Source: Flexilinea flocculi
Lineage (GTDB): Bacteria > Chloroflexota > Anaerolineae > Anaerolineales > Anaerolineaceae
DNA length: 64,000 bases
Direction: 5' to 3'
NCBI RefSeq assembly: GCF_001192795.1
Contig: NZ_DF968181.1
Span: 1,912,974-1,976,973 of the forward strand
Under the pieces are notes generated by a model, which was given only the letters and a program-made list of their open reading frames with translations, searched no databases and had not been told where the DNA came from. Below are positions 1 to 9,436 of this stretch, one piece after another (position 1 is the stretch's first letter; every line of letters begins with the position of its first letter). Position numbers and translations under genes: made by a program.

Positions 1-1106
1 TCCTGCCGTGCAATGACACTTTCAACCAATCCGATAGCCAATGCCAAAGCCAGTGTCGAAGAACCGCCGTAGCTGACAAAAGGCAGTGTCAAACCAGTTA
101 CCGGCATAACCTGTAAATTCACCCCCATGTTAACCGACATCTGAAAAAAGAATAATGTCGCCACACCATAACAAATCAGTGATCCAAACATATCCGGTGC
201 CTTTCTTGCAGCGCGCAAACAACGCAGCACCATAAAAATTAACAATGCCATCACTGAAATGGTCCCTACAAAGCCAAATTCTTCTCCTAATGCTGAAAAG
301 ATAAAATCCGTATGACGTACTTTTAAGAATCGAAGTTGAACCTGTGTTCCATTCCCATATCCCTGACCAGTCCATCGCCCTGATCCGAGAGAAATAATCG
401 CCTGTTCGACATTATAATTATCCCCATATCGCGCATTTTCATCTGGAGCAATAAAATTTCGTACACGATTCAATTGATATTCCTGAACAAACGGAATGGT
501 ATCCGGAGAAACAAAAATCCAGACAACAATTCCTGCGATTACCAGGAGCCCGACAATTCCCAAAATTGTTAAAGTTTTCATGGGGATCTGGCTTACCCAA
601 AGCATTGAGAACCATAAAACCATCATGACAATTGAGGTACTCATATTCGGCTGCAACAAAATAAAGACTACAATGCCCATTGTAAGGAAAAAACTCGAGA
701 GCAACCAGCGCAGACCGTGTTTTTCATCCATATGATCTGAAAAATACTTCGCCAGGCTGATAATTAATACTGTTTTCGCGAACTCAGAAGGTTGTAGTCG
801 AATCGGGCCGATGGATAGCCAGCGGGCTGATCCAAATGTCGCCTGACCAAATATATTTAAAATCAGCAAGATAAAAATAATTCCCCAATACATTAAGTGC
901 GCCAGCGATTCAAAATAGTGATAATCGATTAGCGTCAACACGAGAATCATGATCAAACCGATAATCACATATTCAATCTGGCTATTGAGAGATATTTCCA
1001 AATTACCGGCCAGAGCTGAACGAATCATAACAATGCCGAAGACACAGAGAATAACAACATCTCCATATAACCAGAAGTCAAAATTTCGCCACAACTCACG
1101 CCGCAT
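1..1106 (-). CDS. rodA: RodA, SEDS-family peptidoglycan glycan-strand polymerase (C-terminus cut by window edge)
   Basis: Polytopic membrane enzyme that polymerises lipid II in the elongation complex together with PBP2. From ATG at 1106 the minus strand is open for 368 codons to the window edge, so probably only a few residues are missing. SEDS signatures are visible: SARWLSIGPIRLQPSEF at about residues 93-109, HTDFIF with the conserved Asp, and TGLTLPFVSYGGSS near the end. It starts 6 bp after the minE stop, so it is the last visible gene of the mre-min operon. FtsW is the alternative family member, but the position beside mrdA and mre genes favours RodA. Confidence 0.93.
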   Translation of the reverse strand, partial: MRRELWRNFDFWLYGDVVILCVFGIVMIRSALAGNLEISLNSQIEYVIIGLIMILVLTLIDYHYFESLAHLMYWGIIFILLILNIFGQATFGSARWLSIGPIRLQPSEFAKTVLIISLAKYFSDHMDEKHGLRWLLSSFFLTMGIVVFILLQPNMSTSIVMMVLWFSMLWVSQIPMKTLTILGIVGLLVIAGIVVWIFVSPDTIPFVQEYQLNRVRNFIAPDENARYGDNYNVEQAIISLGSGRWTGQGYGNGTQVQLRFLKVRHTDFIFSALGEEFGFVGTISVMALLIFMVLRCLRAARKAPDMFGSLICYGVATLFFFQMSVNMGVNLQVMPVTGLTLPFVSYGGSSTLALALAIGLVESVIARQ

Positions 1107-1112
1107 ATAGAG

Positions 1113-1364
1113 TTATTTCCGTCTCGGATTTTTGATCGGGATATCCGCAATCAATTTCTGTTCGCGACCATCATGCTGAATGTCAATCACAACCGATTCC
1201 GGATCAATATCGATATGTCTGGAAATCACTTCAAGTATTTCATTTTTTATTTGATCCAATTTTTCAAGTGATAAATCTGTTCGGTCATGTACCAATACAA
1301 ATTTAAGACGTTCTTTTGCAGTAGTCGAGCTTCTGGATTGATTCTCTTTATTCCAAAATCCCAT
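1113..1364 (-). CDS. minE: MinE, topological specificity factor for division-site placement
   Basis: This 83-residue protein has the usual MinE length. The N-terminal part (about 20-35, RLKFVLVHDRTDLS) matches the strand/helix that contacts MinD and stimulates its ATPase. The C-terminal part (LEKLDQIKNEILEVISRHIDID and VVIDIQ) matches the topological specificity dimerisation domain. It lies 12 bp after minD and 6 bp before rodA. A MinE rather than a DivIVA/MinJ partner implies an oscillating Min system, as known for other minCDE bacteria. Confidence 0.92.
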   Translation of the reverse strand: MGFWNKENQSRSSTTAKERLKFVLVHDRTDLSLEKLDQIKNEILEVISRHIDIDPESVVIDIQHDGREQKLIADIPIKNPRRK

Positions 1365-1376
1365 AATACCCCCAAT

Positions 1377-2168
1377 CTATCCAAATAGTTTGCGAACCTT
1401 TTCGAGAAAATTATCTTTTCCCTCAATTTCGTTAAAAGGAATCATATCTCCTTCAACTCTTGCAGCAAGATTCAGGAAAGCTCTTCCTGCCTTGGATTTT
1501 CCTTCGAAAGCAATCGGAGAACCTTTATTGGTACTGATAATAACATTTTCATCTTCTGGGATTAATCCAATCAGATCAATCGCCAGAAGCTCATTCACAT
1601 CATTCTGTGTCAACATATCCCCGCGATTTACCATCGCCGAATTAATACGATTGATAATAAGACTAGCCGGGCCTTTTTCCTCTGCTTCAATCAATCCGAT
1701 AATTCGATCGGCATCTCGGACTGCAGATACTTCAGGATTGGTAACCACAAATATCTGGTCTGCCGGGGCAATTGCATTCTTAAATCCCTGTTCTATCCCT
1801 GCCGGGGAATCAATCAAAACATAATCAAACTCAGATTTAATTTCTTCACACAAACGAATCATAGCTTCCGGTGTTATAGAATTCTTATCTCTTGTTTGGG
1901 AAGCTGGTACAAGAAACAGATCAGGAAGCCTTTTATCTCGAATCATCGCCTGTTTTAATCGGCAGCGACCTTCCACAACATCGACGATATCATAAACAAT
2001 TCGATTTTCGAGGCCTAAGATAACATCCATGTTTCTTAAGCCGATATCGCCATCAATACAAACGACTTTTTTCCCGCGAAGTCCCAAACCGACAGCAAGA
2101 TTGACAGTAACCGTCGTTTTTCCTACACCACCTTTTCCCGAAGTAATCGTTATCGTTTTTCCTGTCAT
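1377..2168 (-). CDS. minD: MinD, membrane-associated ATPase of the Min system
   Basis: ParA/MinD-type ATPase that recruits MinC to the membrane and cycles under MinE control. The deviant Walker A motif GKGGVGKTT lies at residues 11-19 with both lysines. Switch I/II regions (DGDIGLRNMD, DYVLIDSPAGIE) follow. The C-terminus ends in an amphipathic stretch, FLEKVRKLFG, the expected membrane-targeting helix. It has 263 residues, typical for MinD, and sits between minC (7 bp gap) and minE (12 bp gap). Confidence 0.96.
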   Translation of the reverse strand: MTGKTITITSGKGGVGKTTVTVNLAVGLGLRGKKVVCIDGDIGLRNMDVILGLENRIVYDIVDVVEGRCRLKQAMIRDKRLPDLFLVPASQTRDKNSITPEAMIRLCEEIKSEFDYVLIDSPAGIEQGFKNAIAPADQIFVVTNPEVSAVRDADRIIGLIEAEEKGPASLIINRINSAMVNRGDMLTQNDVNELLAIDLIGLIPEDENVIISTNKGSPIAFEGKSKAGRAFLNLAARVEGDMIPFNEIEGKDNFLEKVRKLFG

Positions 2169-2175
2169 ATTTCTC

Positions 2176-2862
2176 CTAAGATTTTATGTTGTCAGCAACA
2201 ATTTCGCCATTCTGGATTTTCAGAATCAGCGGTGCAGATCCGTTTGAATTTTGTGATTGCTTTGTAAAAATCCGCATAATCCCTGCGATGGAAATCTGCG
2301 AGTTTTCAATGAAAAGAGCTCCTACAACAGCCTGTTCGTTACCATTGGCGCCAGCTGTAATTTTCCCTTTAATTTTTCCCCAGACAAAAACACTTCCGCA
2401 GCTGATAATTTCTGCACCAGGATTCACATCCCCTACGATTACGATACTCTCTTCTTTTTCAATACGTATGCCTGACCGGACATTTTTTTGAACCAGGAAT
2501 GCACTGCCTTCATTTGGATTCAAAGCATCAGGTTTCTTCCCTTTTTTTATCCGCTTCTGGGGCATTGAGATATCCAACCCTAAAGATTTTGCATTTTTCT
2601 GAGTAATTTCGGAAAAAGATAATAATCCTCTCATTCGAATTTCAAAAGAACCGAATAAATCCCGCAGATCAGCAATTTCTGAAACTCTCAAATCCCTTGA
2701 TGCAACATCAATGTATACATCTGCCCCTTTGAAAAAAGTGGATTGCGAATTGATTCTTTCCTTAATGTCTGAGCAAACAACTTCCCACTCTCCATCCGGA
2801 AGTATCAGCATCAATCCTTCATTGATACCTTTTACAATAAGTTGGTTTGTATGATTTTCCAT
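2176..2862 (-). CDS. minC: MinC, FtsZ assembly inhibitor
   Basis: Septum-site determining protein that blocks FtsZ assembly when held on the membrane by MinD. The N-terminal domain (about 1-105) is divergent, as is usual. After a basic linker (KKGKKPDALNP) the C-terminal beta-helix (about 115-215) carries SGIRIEKEESIVIVGDVNPGAE and VWGKIKGKITAGANGNE, the MinD-binding and dimerisation repeats typical of MinC. It has 228 residues and heads minCDE. It is separated from upstream mrdA by 412 bp that contain a palindromic repeat element. Confidence 0.92.
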   Translation of the reverse strand: MENHTNQLIVKGINEGLMLILPDGEWEVVCSDIKERINSQSTFFKGADVYIDVASRDLRVSEIADLRDLFGSFEIRMRGLLSFSEITQKNAKSLGLDISMPQKRIKKGKKPDALNPNEGSAFLVQKNVRSGIRIEKEESIVIVGDVNPGAEIISCGSVFVWGKIKGKITAGANGNEQAVVGALFIENSQISIAGIMRIFTKQSQNSNGSAPLILKIQNGEIVADNIKS

Positions 2863-3019
2863 TTTATTAATAGCTCAAACGAGATAAATCAAGATTTGCT
2901 TTCCCATTAAGAAAGGAGTTTTTTATCCAAAATTGAACACCAAAGCATACAGATTGAAAAAAAATTCCATCACAATTATAACCACGAATCAAAAAATAAA
3001 CCTTTTCCTGAAATCTCGC

Positions 3020-3142
3020 CAGCAATTCGAATCATGGGAATGATTCTTTGTTGTTGTGATGGCTTTGCGCTTCGCGCAAAGCCATCACAACAACAAGTTT
3101 TTCCTTTTTAATCAAATAACAAGTTAATGTTTCAAATTACTG
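3020..3142. repeat. Palindromic intergenic element, copy 1 (123 bp, perfect 23-bp stem)
   Basis: Terminal inverted repeats CAGCAATTCGAA (left) and TTCAAATTACTG (right) bound the element. Positions 3048-3070 pair perfectly with 3074-3096 around a TTC loop. The stem is off-centre: 28 nt from the left end and 46 nt from the right end. It lies in the 412-bp gap between mrdA and minC, and the rest of that gap shows no gene. Confidence 0.9.
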
Positions 3143-3274
3143 AAATTGTGCAGCCACTCGGAAAATAATAAACCTTTCAAGAAGGTGGGGGAAAACTGAA
3201 TCCCTGTCATCATTCAAAGTGCTGATTTCCTGAAATTATCGAACAAATTCATAAAATGAATTTTACATTCAACC

Positions 3275-5350
3275 CTATCCACCGGCTTTTTCAGCATCAT
3301 ACTCCTTTAACAGAAAATAATTATCAATAATCCTGCGGACTGGATAGCCAGCCATGAATGCCCCTTCTTTTCCGTTATACATAAATGCAACGACCGCGAT
3401 CTCCGGATCATCATAAGGCGCGTAGGCAACAGTCCAGGCATGAGCTGGCCAAGCGCCAAACCTGCAGATACCTTTCTGCGTAGCAATATCATCACAATAT
3501 TCTGCGGTTCCTGTCTTTGCGGATGTTTGGTGACTGTCTCCTGCAAAAGCTTGCTCACCAGTACCCCCGGGCTGAGTGACAAGCCGCAATCCTTGTCGGG
3601 TTAATTCGATAACCTTTGGATCGACGGTTTTATATTCTCCAGTCTCCACGCCATCTTCATCGTAAACCATAATTTTCGGATCTTTTGTGATATCCCATAG
3701 AATCTGTGGCGTGAATGGCAAAACGACGTTGCTGCGTTCATCGAGAACTTCTCGAATAATCGTTGGTTTTATATGAATTCCGCGATTTGCAACAGTCACA
3801 AAGGAGCCTAATACTTGGAGTGGAGATGCTGTGATATATCCCTGCCCCATTGACGCCAGATATGTATCGCCAGTTGCCCATGATTCACCCTGATTGACAC
3901 GTTTCCAGGTTTTCGTGGGAATTAATCCATCTTCTTCACCATCCAGCTCGATTCCAGAATATTCGCCATACCCTAACGCATGTGCATATTGTCCTAATCG
4001 ATCAATGCCCAAACCCTCCGGTACTTCATTCTGATAACCACCGCCAACTTTATTGAAATAGATATTACAGGACCAGGCAAGCGCATGAATATAATCCACT
4101 TGTCCATGTCCAGTTCTTAAATGGCAGACATATTCCTGTTGTGAACCTGGATCATTTGGCGAAAAGCTTTGAGTCACAAAAATATGACCTGGACAATGCA
4201 CATAATAATCTGGAGCAACGACTTTTTCGTTGATTGAGCCGATTCCCGTGACGATTTTAAAGACAGACCCGGGGGGTTGTGCAACCTGGATGGCATGATT
4301 CATCAATGGTTTTGACAGGTCCATCGAAAGCTGCTGATAATAGTAAGCGGGTATATAACGCGTCATTCGGTTATTATCATAGGTTGGCTCTGAAACCATA
4401 GCCAAAATTTCTCCGGTTTTTGGATTCATCGCAATGGCTGCGCCATCGTACGTTATCGGTCCAGTGACACTGATATTATTATAAAAATTCATCGTGTCAA
4501 GCAAGGCCGCTCTTGCTACTTGCTGTAAACGAACATCGATCGTCAATTTTATGTTATAACCTGGAACGGGTTCCTTAGGAGGTTCAAGATCTCGCAGTTC
4601 CAGACCGGCAACATCGACTTCCACAACGCGTCTTCCATTCTTTCCAGACAAAATATCCTGTAACGAGGATTCTACACCCCCATAGCCATATTTATCCTTG
4701 TCAAGAATAAATCCTCTTTCTTCCATCTCATCGGAAATTAAATCAGGAATCGGACCTAAAAAACCGATGATTTCTGAGGTATCATAGCCTGTTGGATATT
4801 CGCGGATAGAATTGACACGGACACTGACTCCGGGCATTTCTGAGGACAGCTCCTGTATCTCCATAGCAGTTTTTTCGTCAACATCACATTTGATACCAGT
4901 TTGTTTATAAGGTGACAATGAACTGGCAATAAAAACTGTCTGTGTAATGCCAAAATCCGGTGAACATTCACTATACAATCGTACCGTTTCATCATTGATC
5001 TCACCTTTATTTACCGGTACGTCAATTAAAGCGGAAAGTTTTCGATAGATATTTTGAATATCACCTTCATCCTCAGGTAATTCCGCCGGGGTTATCACAA
5101 TGTCATACGTCGGAACATTTCTTGCTAAAACTACACCATTTCGGTCATAGATAATTCCACGTGTTGTCTGTTCTTTTACAACAGAAATTCTGTTCTCATC
5201 AGCAAGTTCCAAATAATAATCGCCATTAATAATCTGGATTGAAAACAACTTGTAAATGTAAAAAAGCATAATTCCCAGAAAGACGATATAAAAAACCACC
5301 AGCCGTTTATTTGAAAAATCCAGTTTAGTATTTTTTTGATGATCGATCAT
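3275..5350 (-). CDS. mrdA: PBP2, class B penicillin-binding protein (elongation transpeptidase)
   Basis: DD-transpeptidase that cross-links peptidoglycan during rod elongation, partner of RodA. A single N-terminal transmembrane segment lies at about 17-35 and the PBP dimerisation domain at about 55-260. The transpeptidase domain carries all three active-site motifs: SVFK (362-365, nucleophile Ser362), SCN (427-429) and KTG (612-614). It has 691 residues, within the usual class B range. It starts at ATG 5350, overlapping the mreD stop by 4 bp (ATGA), so translation is probably coupled. Confidence 0.95.
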   Translation of the reverse strand: MIDHQKNTKLDFSNKRLVVFYIVFLGIMLFYIYKLFSIQIINGDYYLELADENRISVVKEQTTRGIIYDRNGVVLARNVPTYDIVITPAELPEDEGDIQNIYRKLSALIDVPVNKGEINDETVRLYSECSPDFGITQTVFIASSLSPYKQTGIKCDVDEKTAMEIQELSSEMPGVSVRVNSIREYPTGYDTSEIIGFLGPIPDLISDEMEERGFILDKDKYGYGGVESSLQDILSGKNGRRVVEVDVAGLELRDLEPPKEPVPGYNIKLTIDVRLQQVARAALLDTMNFYNNISVTGPITYDGAAIAMNPKTGEILAMVSEPTYDNNRMTRYIPAYYYQQLSMDLSKPLMNHAIQVAQPPGSVFKIVTGIGSINEKVVAPDYYVHCPGHIFVTQSFSPNDPGSQQEYVCHLRTGHGQVDYIHALAWSCNIYFNKVGGGYQNEVPEGLGIDRLGQYAHALGYGEYSGIELDGEEDGLIPTKTWKRVNQGESWATGDTYLASMGQGYITASPLQVLGSFVTVANRGIHIKPTIIREVLDERSNVVLPFTPQILWDITKDPKIMVYDEDGVETGEYKTVDPKVIELTRQGLRLVTQPGGTGEQAFAGDSHQTSAKTGTAEYCDDIATQKGICRFGAWPAHAWTVAYAPYDDPEIAVVAFMYNGKEGAFMAGYPVRRIIDNYFLLKEYDAEKAGG

Positions 5351-5850
5351 GATTCATTACTCCGAAGATATAACGTATCCGCAATATCATTCATAATCGC
5401 AAAAACAGGAATTGCAAGGATTAAATTCAAAATCAATGATGGAATTGTGATTTGTGTAATCATAAGTTTAAAATTGATTTTTACATTCCCGAAATAAAGG
5501 GAACCAATTGAAAAGGCAGTATTTAAAATCGTTCCAAAAATTGTAAGAAACAACATTAAGATCACCGGCATTTGCCATACTCTTTTTTTTAGAAACAAGA
5601 TAAACAGCCATAAAATTCCGTAAATGATAAAATATCCGTACATCGGGAGAGCTGAAATATAGGTCATTAATAACGCAGCAAATAGAAACCAGAACCATGA
5701 ATATCGTGTCGATGAATGCAGCGCCCAGGCAATAATAATCAGCATCATCAAATCAGCAGATCCATGCAAAATCTGTATATGACTGAAAAGTGTTGTTTCT
5801 GCGATGGAACAAAGAATTAAAATCGGGAAAGAAATGATCAGCTCCCACAT
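5347..5850 (-). CDS. mreD: MreD, rod-shape determining membrane protein
   Basis: Small integral membrane protein of the elongation complex. The 167 residues form about five hydrophobic segments with few charged residues. Sequence similarity is weak, as always for MreD. The call rests mainly on size, topology and its fixed place between mreC and mrdA. It overlaps mrdA by 4 bp and begins 17 bp after mreC. Confidence 0.85.
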   Translation of the reverse strand: MWELIISFPILILCSIAETTLFSHIQILHGSADLMMLIIIAWALHSSTRYSWFWFLFAALLMTYISALPMYGYFIIYGILWLFILFLKKRVWQMPVILMLFLTIFGTILNTAFSIGSLYFGNVKINFKLMITQITIPSLILNLILAIPVFAIMNDIADTLYLRSNES

Positions 5851-5867
5851 AGGTTTGTGTTTCTATT

Positions 5868-6698
5868 TCACTCCAGCGGCGCGATATTGGATGGACGAAA
5901 ATTCGCTACAACCAGAACTGCCTGAAGGTTCTGGAAATCTTCCGCCGGTTGGACCGCAGCAGATTGAAAAAGCTCGTTTTCCAGTTTGTTTACATTCAAC
6001 ACTTGCCCGATGACTACTTCGGAAGGATATCTGCCCCCTACTCCGGAGGTCTGAATAATCTGTCCAGCTTGTAATTCTGCTTCCTGAGAAACCATTTCAA
6101 TGGTAATGTCAGCAGTTACTGAGCCAGTGATAATTCCCTCAGCACCAGCTTCTTCGATAATAGCATTCACCTGTGATTTTGCATCTGTAATTAATTGAAC
6201 ACGTGCCGCGGAAGCTGTGACAGCATCAATTCTGCCGACCAGCCCTTTTTCTGTCACCACCGGCATATTATACATCACTCCATCATCAGTACCTTTATCG
6301 ATCAACACATATTGAAGGAAAGGACTTGGATCCTTGCCGATGACAGCAGCTGCAATATAAGTTTCCTCAGGTCTTCCTCTGGCAAAACCGAGCAGCGCAT
6401 AGAGAATATCCGCTTCTTTTAAGTCCTGCTCAAGTTGGATAATTTTTTTTTGTAATAATGATACAGTATCTTGCAATTGCTGATTTTCCTGTCTCAGACT
6501 GATGACATCGCGAGGAACTGTGATGAATTCATAGATAACCTGGACTCTTTCTGAAAACCAGGTTTGTAATTCAATGACGGGATCAATAAATTGATTGAGT
6601 ATTGTTGTCAGAAATCCGCTTAATGCTAAAAGAATGATCCCGATTACAAAGATAAAAACAGTCAGCTTACGCCAATTTTCTGAAAATCGTCTTTTCAT
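5868..6698 (-). CDS. mreC: MreC, rod-shape determining periplasmic scaffold
   Basis: Scaffold that activates PBP2/RodA. It has an N-terminal transmembrane helix at about 12-32 and a coiled coil at about 62-95 (SLRQENQQLQDTVSLLQKK). The beta-barrel domain carries the MreC pattern AAVIGKDPSPFLQYVLIDKG and GLVGRIDAV, followed by DAKSQVNAII. It has 276 residues, the typical length. The 324-bp gap between this gene and upstream mreB contains two repeat copies. Confidence 0.93.
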   Translation of the reverse strand: MKRRFSENWRKLTVFIFVIGIILLALSGFLTTILNQFIDPVIELQTWFSERVQVIYEFITVPRDVISLRQENQQLQDTVSLLQKKIIQLEQDLKEADILYALLGFARGRPEETYIAAAVIGKDPSPFLQYVLIDKGTDDGVMYNMPVVTEKGLVGRIDAVTASAARVQLITDAKSQVNAIIEEAGAEGIITGSVTADITIEMVSQEAELQAGQIIQTSGVGGRYPSEVVIGQVLNVNKLENELFQSAAVQPAEDFQNLQAVLVVANFRPSNIAPLE

Positions 6699-6735
6699 TC
6701 CTTTATTATATCAACTCAAAATATCAGCCCGAAGG

Positions 6736-6811
6736 CAGTAATTCGAAAAGTGAAAAGAATTACAAATTTTCGTACTTGATTCGAAAAGTCGATCTGTATT
6801 TGGAATTACTA
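6736..6811. repeat. Core-less palindromic element (TIRs without hairpin)
   Basis: The segment begins CAGTAATTCGAAAAG and ends GTATTTGGAATTACT. It resembles the terminal repeats of the 122-bp family but lacks the central long hairpin. It is immediately followed by a core-containing copy, so the mreB-mreC gap carries two tandem members. Confidence 0.5.
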
Positions 6812-6829
6812 TCCAAATAGATAAATTAT

Positions 6830-6931
6830 GAATAATTTCAAATACAGAAAGAATTATTTATTATGGTGTTGGTTTTGCACAAAGCGTAAAACTAACACCA
6901 TAATAAATTTTCGTTTTTGTAAATCATTCAG
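6830..6931. repeat. Palindromic intergenic element, copy 2
   Basis: Positions 6857-6876 pair with 6888-6907 over 20 bp with one G-T type exception. The loop region is GCACAAAGCGT. The left flank AATAATTTCAAATACAG resembles the family terminal repeat, while the right end is degenerate. It lies between mreB and mreC inside the cell-shape operon. Confidence 0.8.
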
Positions 6932-7022
6932 AACTGCGGATTTCTATGAGGATATATGATTTCTTATTTCACAAAAAATTGAGCCAAGACTTTATCACTT
7001 ATCGAATGGATTTTTATTATAC

Positions 7023-8087
7023 TTATCGTCTACTGCTGAATCGATCCAGACTAGCCGTAAATTGATTAATCGTCGCGGGATGCTCCAATATCATACCAGC
7101 GCCTCTTGCGACGCATGTCATCGGATCTTCAGCAACCCAAACCCGAATATTGACTTCATCATTCAGTCGTTCAGCTATTCCTAAAATTTGGGATCCTCCC
7201 CCTGAAAGGCAGATTCCAGTTTCGATCAGATCTGCAACAATCTCCGGCGGAGCTTCATCAATTGCATCCTTAACCGTGTCGACGATCACCTGAATCGAGT
7301 TGGAAATTGCATCCCGAATTTCAACGCTCGAAACTTCAATCGCTTCCGGCAAACCTGTCACAAGATTCCTGCCCCGAATTACCATTGTCTTTTCAGTCGG
7401 TAATGGATGAGCAGATCCGATCGAAATTTTTGTCTGTTCTGCCATTCTCTCGCCGATAAACAGGTTATAACGGTTGCGAATGTAATTCATAATATCCTGA
7501 TCAATCTCATCTCCGGCTACACGAAGTGAACGGGACACAACGATTTCATTCATGGATAAAATTGCTACTTCGGTTGTTCCTCCACCAATATCAACGACCA
7601 TCGTGCCACGGATCTCATTAATCGGCAGCCCAATTCCGATGGCAGTTGCCTTTGGCTCTTCAATCAGGTAAATCTCACGCGCACCTGCAGCCATCGCAGC
7701 ATCATAGACGGCTCTGCGTTCGACATCCGTTGCTCCACATGGAATGCCGATCACCACACGTGGACGAGGAAAGGGGGCAACGGTTTGTTGATGGGCACGT
7801 CCGATAAAGTATCCAAGCATCGCTTTCGTAATCTCGAATTCCGCAATCACACCATCTTTCATCGGCCTGACAACGAGAAGGTTAGCTGGTGTTCTCCCAA
7901 CCATTTCTTTCGCTTGCGCACCAATAGCAACAGGCCGTCTTGTTCGTTTTTCTACAGCGACCCATGACGGCTCATTAATTACAATTCCTTTGCCTTTTAC
8001 ATATACTAGCGTGTTTGCTGTTCCCAGATCGATACCAATATCCAACGAGAACAGTCCCATCAGCCAGTTTAAAGGATTAAATGCCAA
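7023..8087 (-). CDS. mreB: MreB, actin-like rod-shape protein
   Basis: Cytoplasmic ATP-binding actin homologue whose membrane-attached filaments direct the elongation machinery. Phosphate-binding motifs are visible: IDIGIDLGTANTLVYVKGKG near the N-terminus (about 15-34), VVDIGGGTTEVAILS (about 163-177) and the adenosine motif region SGGGSQILGI. An N-terminal hydrophobic stretch MAFNPLNWLMGLF could help membrane binding. The 354 residues are slightly longer than typical. It is the first gene of the minus-strand cell-shape cluster. Confidence 0.97.
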   Translation of the reverse strand: MAFNPLNWLMGLFSLDIGIDLGTANTLVYVKGKGIVINEPSWVAVEKRTRRPVAIGAQAKEMVGRTPANLLVVRPMKDGVIAEFEITKAMLGYFIGRAHQQTVAPFPRPRVVIGIPCGATDVERRAVYDAAMAAGAREIYLIEEPKATAIGIGLPINEIRGTMVVDIGGGTTEVAILSMNEIVVSRSLRVAGDEIDQDIMNYIRNRYNLFIGERMAEQTKISIGSAHPLPTEKTMVIRGRNLVTGLPEAIEVSSVEIRDAISNSIQVIVDTVKDAIDEAPPEIVADLIETGICLSGGGSQILGIAERLNDEVNIRVWVAEDPMTCVARGAGMILEHPATINQFTASLDRFSSRR

Positions 8088-8470
8088 ATGATTACTCCAG
8101 ATTTGTAATAGTCGTTTCGCAGGTAACAGCTTAAGAAATTTGAAAAAATTTATTCAATTTTTTTTAGCATCCGTTACTTTACAAAACAAGCATCAGATTT
8201 TACACCAAATTTCGAATTACATCACCCTTATGACAAGAATTCGTCAATTCGAAAAAACAACCTATCTTTCGAATCCAGCTATTTATAATTCTTCCCATAT
8301 AACGAATTGCTACAAAAAAATCACTTCATGCGGATTTTATCATCAGTCCGCGGAGACAATTCGTCCAATAATAATTTGAAATTATTATACAAATTACTGT
8401 TTGATTATACCAAAGACGATATTGAAATCGATAAATACGGATAAATTCGAGTAATTTGAAATTTGGGTAA

Positions 8471-8591
8471 CAGCGATTCAAAATATGGACTTTCTTTTCA
8501 AAAACTACAGAGAAAGTATATTGTTGTGTTGTTTTTGCACATTGTGTAAAAACAACGCAATATATAATTATTTCCAAATTTGGAATTGTTG
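8471..8591. repeat. Palindromic intergenic element, copy 3 (121 bp)
   Basis: Left end CAGCGATTCAAAATATGG and right end AATTTGGAATTGTTG. The core stem GTTGTTTTT/AAAAACAAC surrounds a GCACATTGTGT loop. Outer pairing within 8517-8566 has a 3-nt bulge. It lies in the 798-bp gap upstream of mreB. Confidence 0.8.
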
Positions 8592-8600
8592 GATAAATTC

Positions 8601-8710
8601 GAGCCATTTAAATAAGTGAGAAGATTTTTGTTATGTGATTTTTGTACTCCAAGCAAAATAACACTTCAATAATATTTCTCTTTTTTCCAGTAAAATTCTC
8701 GAATTTTCAG
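8601..8710. repeat. Palindromic intergenic element, copy 4 (degenerate)
   Basis: Directly follows copy 3. The core GTTATGTGATTTT...AAAATAACACTTCAATAA is an imperfect hairpin with loop TGTACTCCAAGC, and the right end is CGAATTTTCAG. The 8088-8470 part of the same gap is AT-rich with scattered TTTCGAATTAC-like fragments and no gene that I can support. Confidence 0.55.
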
Positions 8711-8885
8711 TAGAATTCTTGTCAACAAGTCACTCCGATTTCTATATTAGAAATCGAATTCCGATTATAAATTTCAAATGTCCAAAAAATCATCATTTCT
8801 TCCCTGGCTTTTATCGATATGAAACTCTGCCTATATAATCAAAGAAAAACTGGATGATTTCAAAGAAAGAGTAACCAAGCCAAAC

Positions 8886-9362
8886 ATGCTCCTGAAACGA
8901 ATTCTAAAAATTTGGATTAATTATCTCAAAAGCCAGTTAGTATTGATGGTTTTCATCGGTGTAATAACATATATTGTTGGAAAAATGGTTGGATTATCGG
9001 ACACTTTGGTACTGTCAATTGTTGCAGGAGTAGGAGAAGGAATTGTGCAGATCGGTCCCATTGCCGCCACAATACCCGCTGTTGTTATTGCCTATATCAA
9101 AGGCTCATCCGTTCTTTCCGTCGAGAACTGGTTATTTGCATTAATTATTATTGCCATCTATATTCTGATACAAATGTTCGAAAATTATATACTGAAGCCA
9201 AAAATTGTCGGTGATGCCGTTAATATGCATCCGATTCTGTCTTTAGTCGGAATGACAATTTTCGGCATACTGCTGGGTATCCCCGGTTTAATTTTTGCAA
9301 TTCCCGTTATGGCGACAGCCCGTGAAATAATTCATTACCTTTTCTATGAAGAAAGAAAATAA
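8886..9362 (+). pseudogene. AI-2E family permease, N-terminally truncated
   Basis: The 158 residues match only the C-terminal half of AI-2E/PerM-type permeases, which normally have about 340-400 residues. Conserved features include the final helices and FENYILKPKIVGDAVNMHP followed by GIPGLIFAIPV. The frame is open upstream to 8823 (NSAYIIKEKLDDFKERV...) but has no start codon with a ribosome-binding site there, and the ATG at 8886 has none either. About 200 N-terminal residues are absent; the upstream DNA is repeat-rich and non-coding. It is most likely a decayed gene, although a short functional version cannot be excluded. Confidence 0.65.
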
Positions 9363-9436
9363 ATTGGATCGCAAAAATTTTTTGCACATTTCTAATTGTC
9401 GGATTTTAATGGAATCAAAAAAAGTGCAGGCAGATC

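Noticed and set aside
130-375. 81-codon minus-strand frame inside rodA
   Set aside because: Shadow of rodA in another frame; the SEDS motifs lie in the rodA frame.
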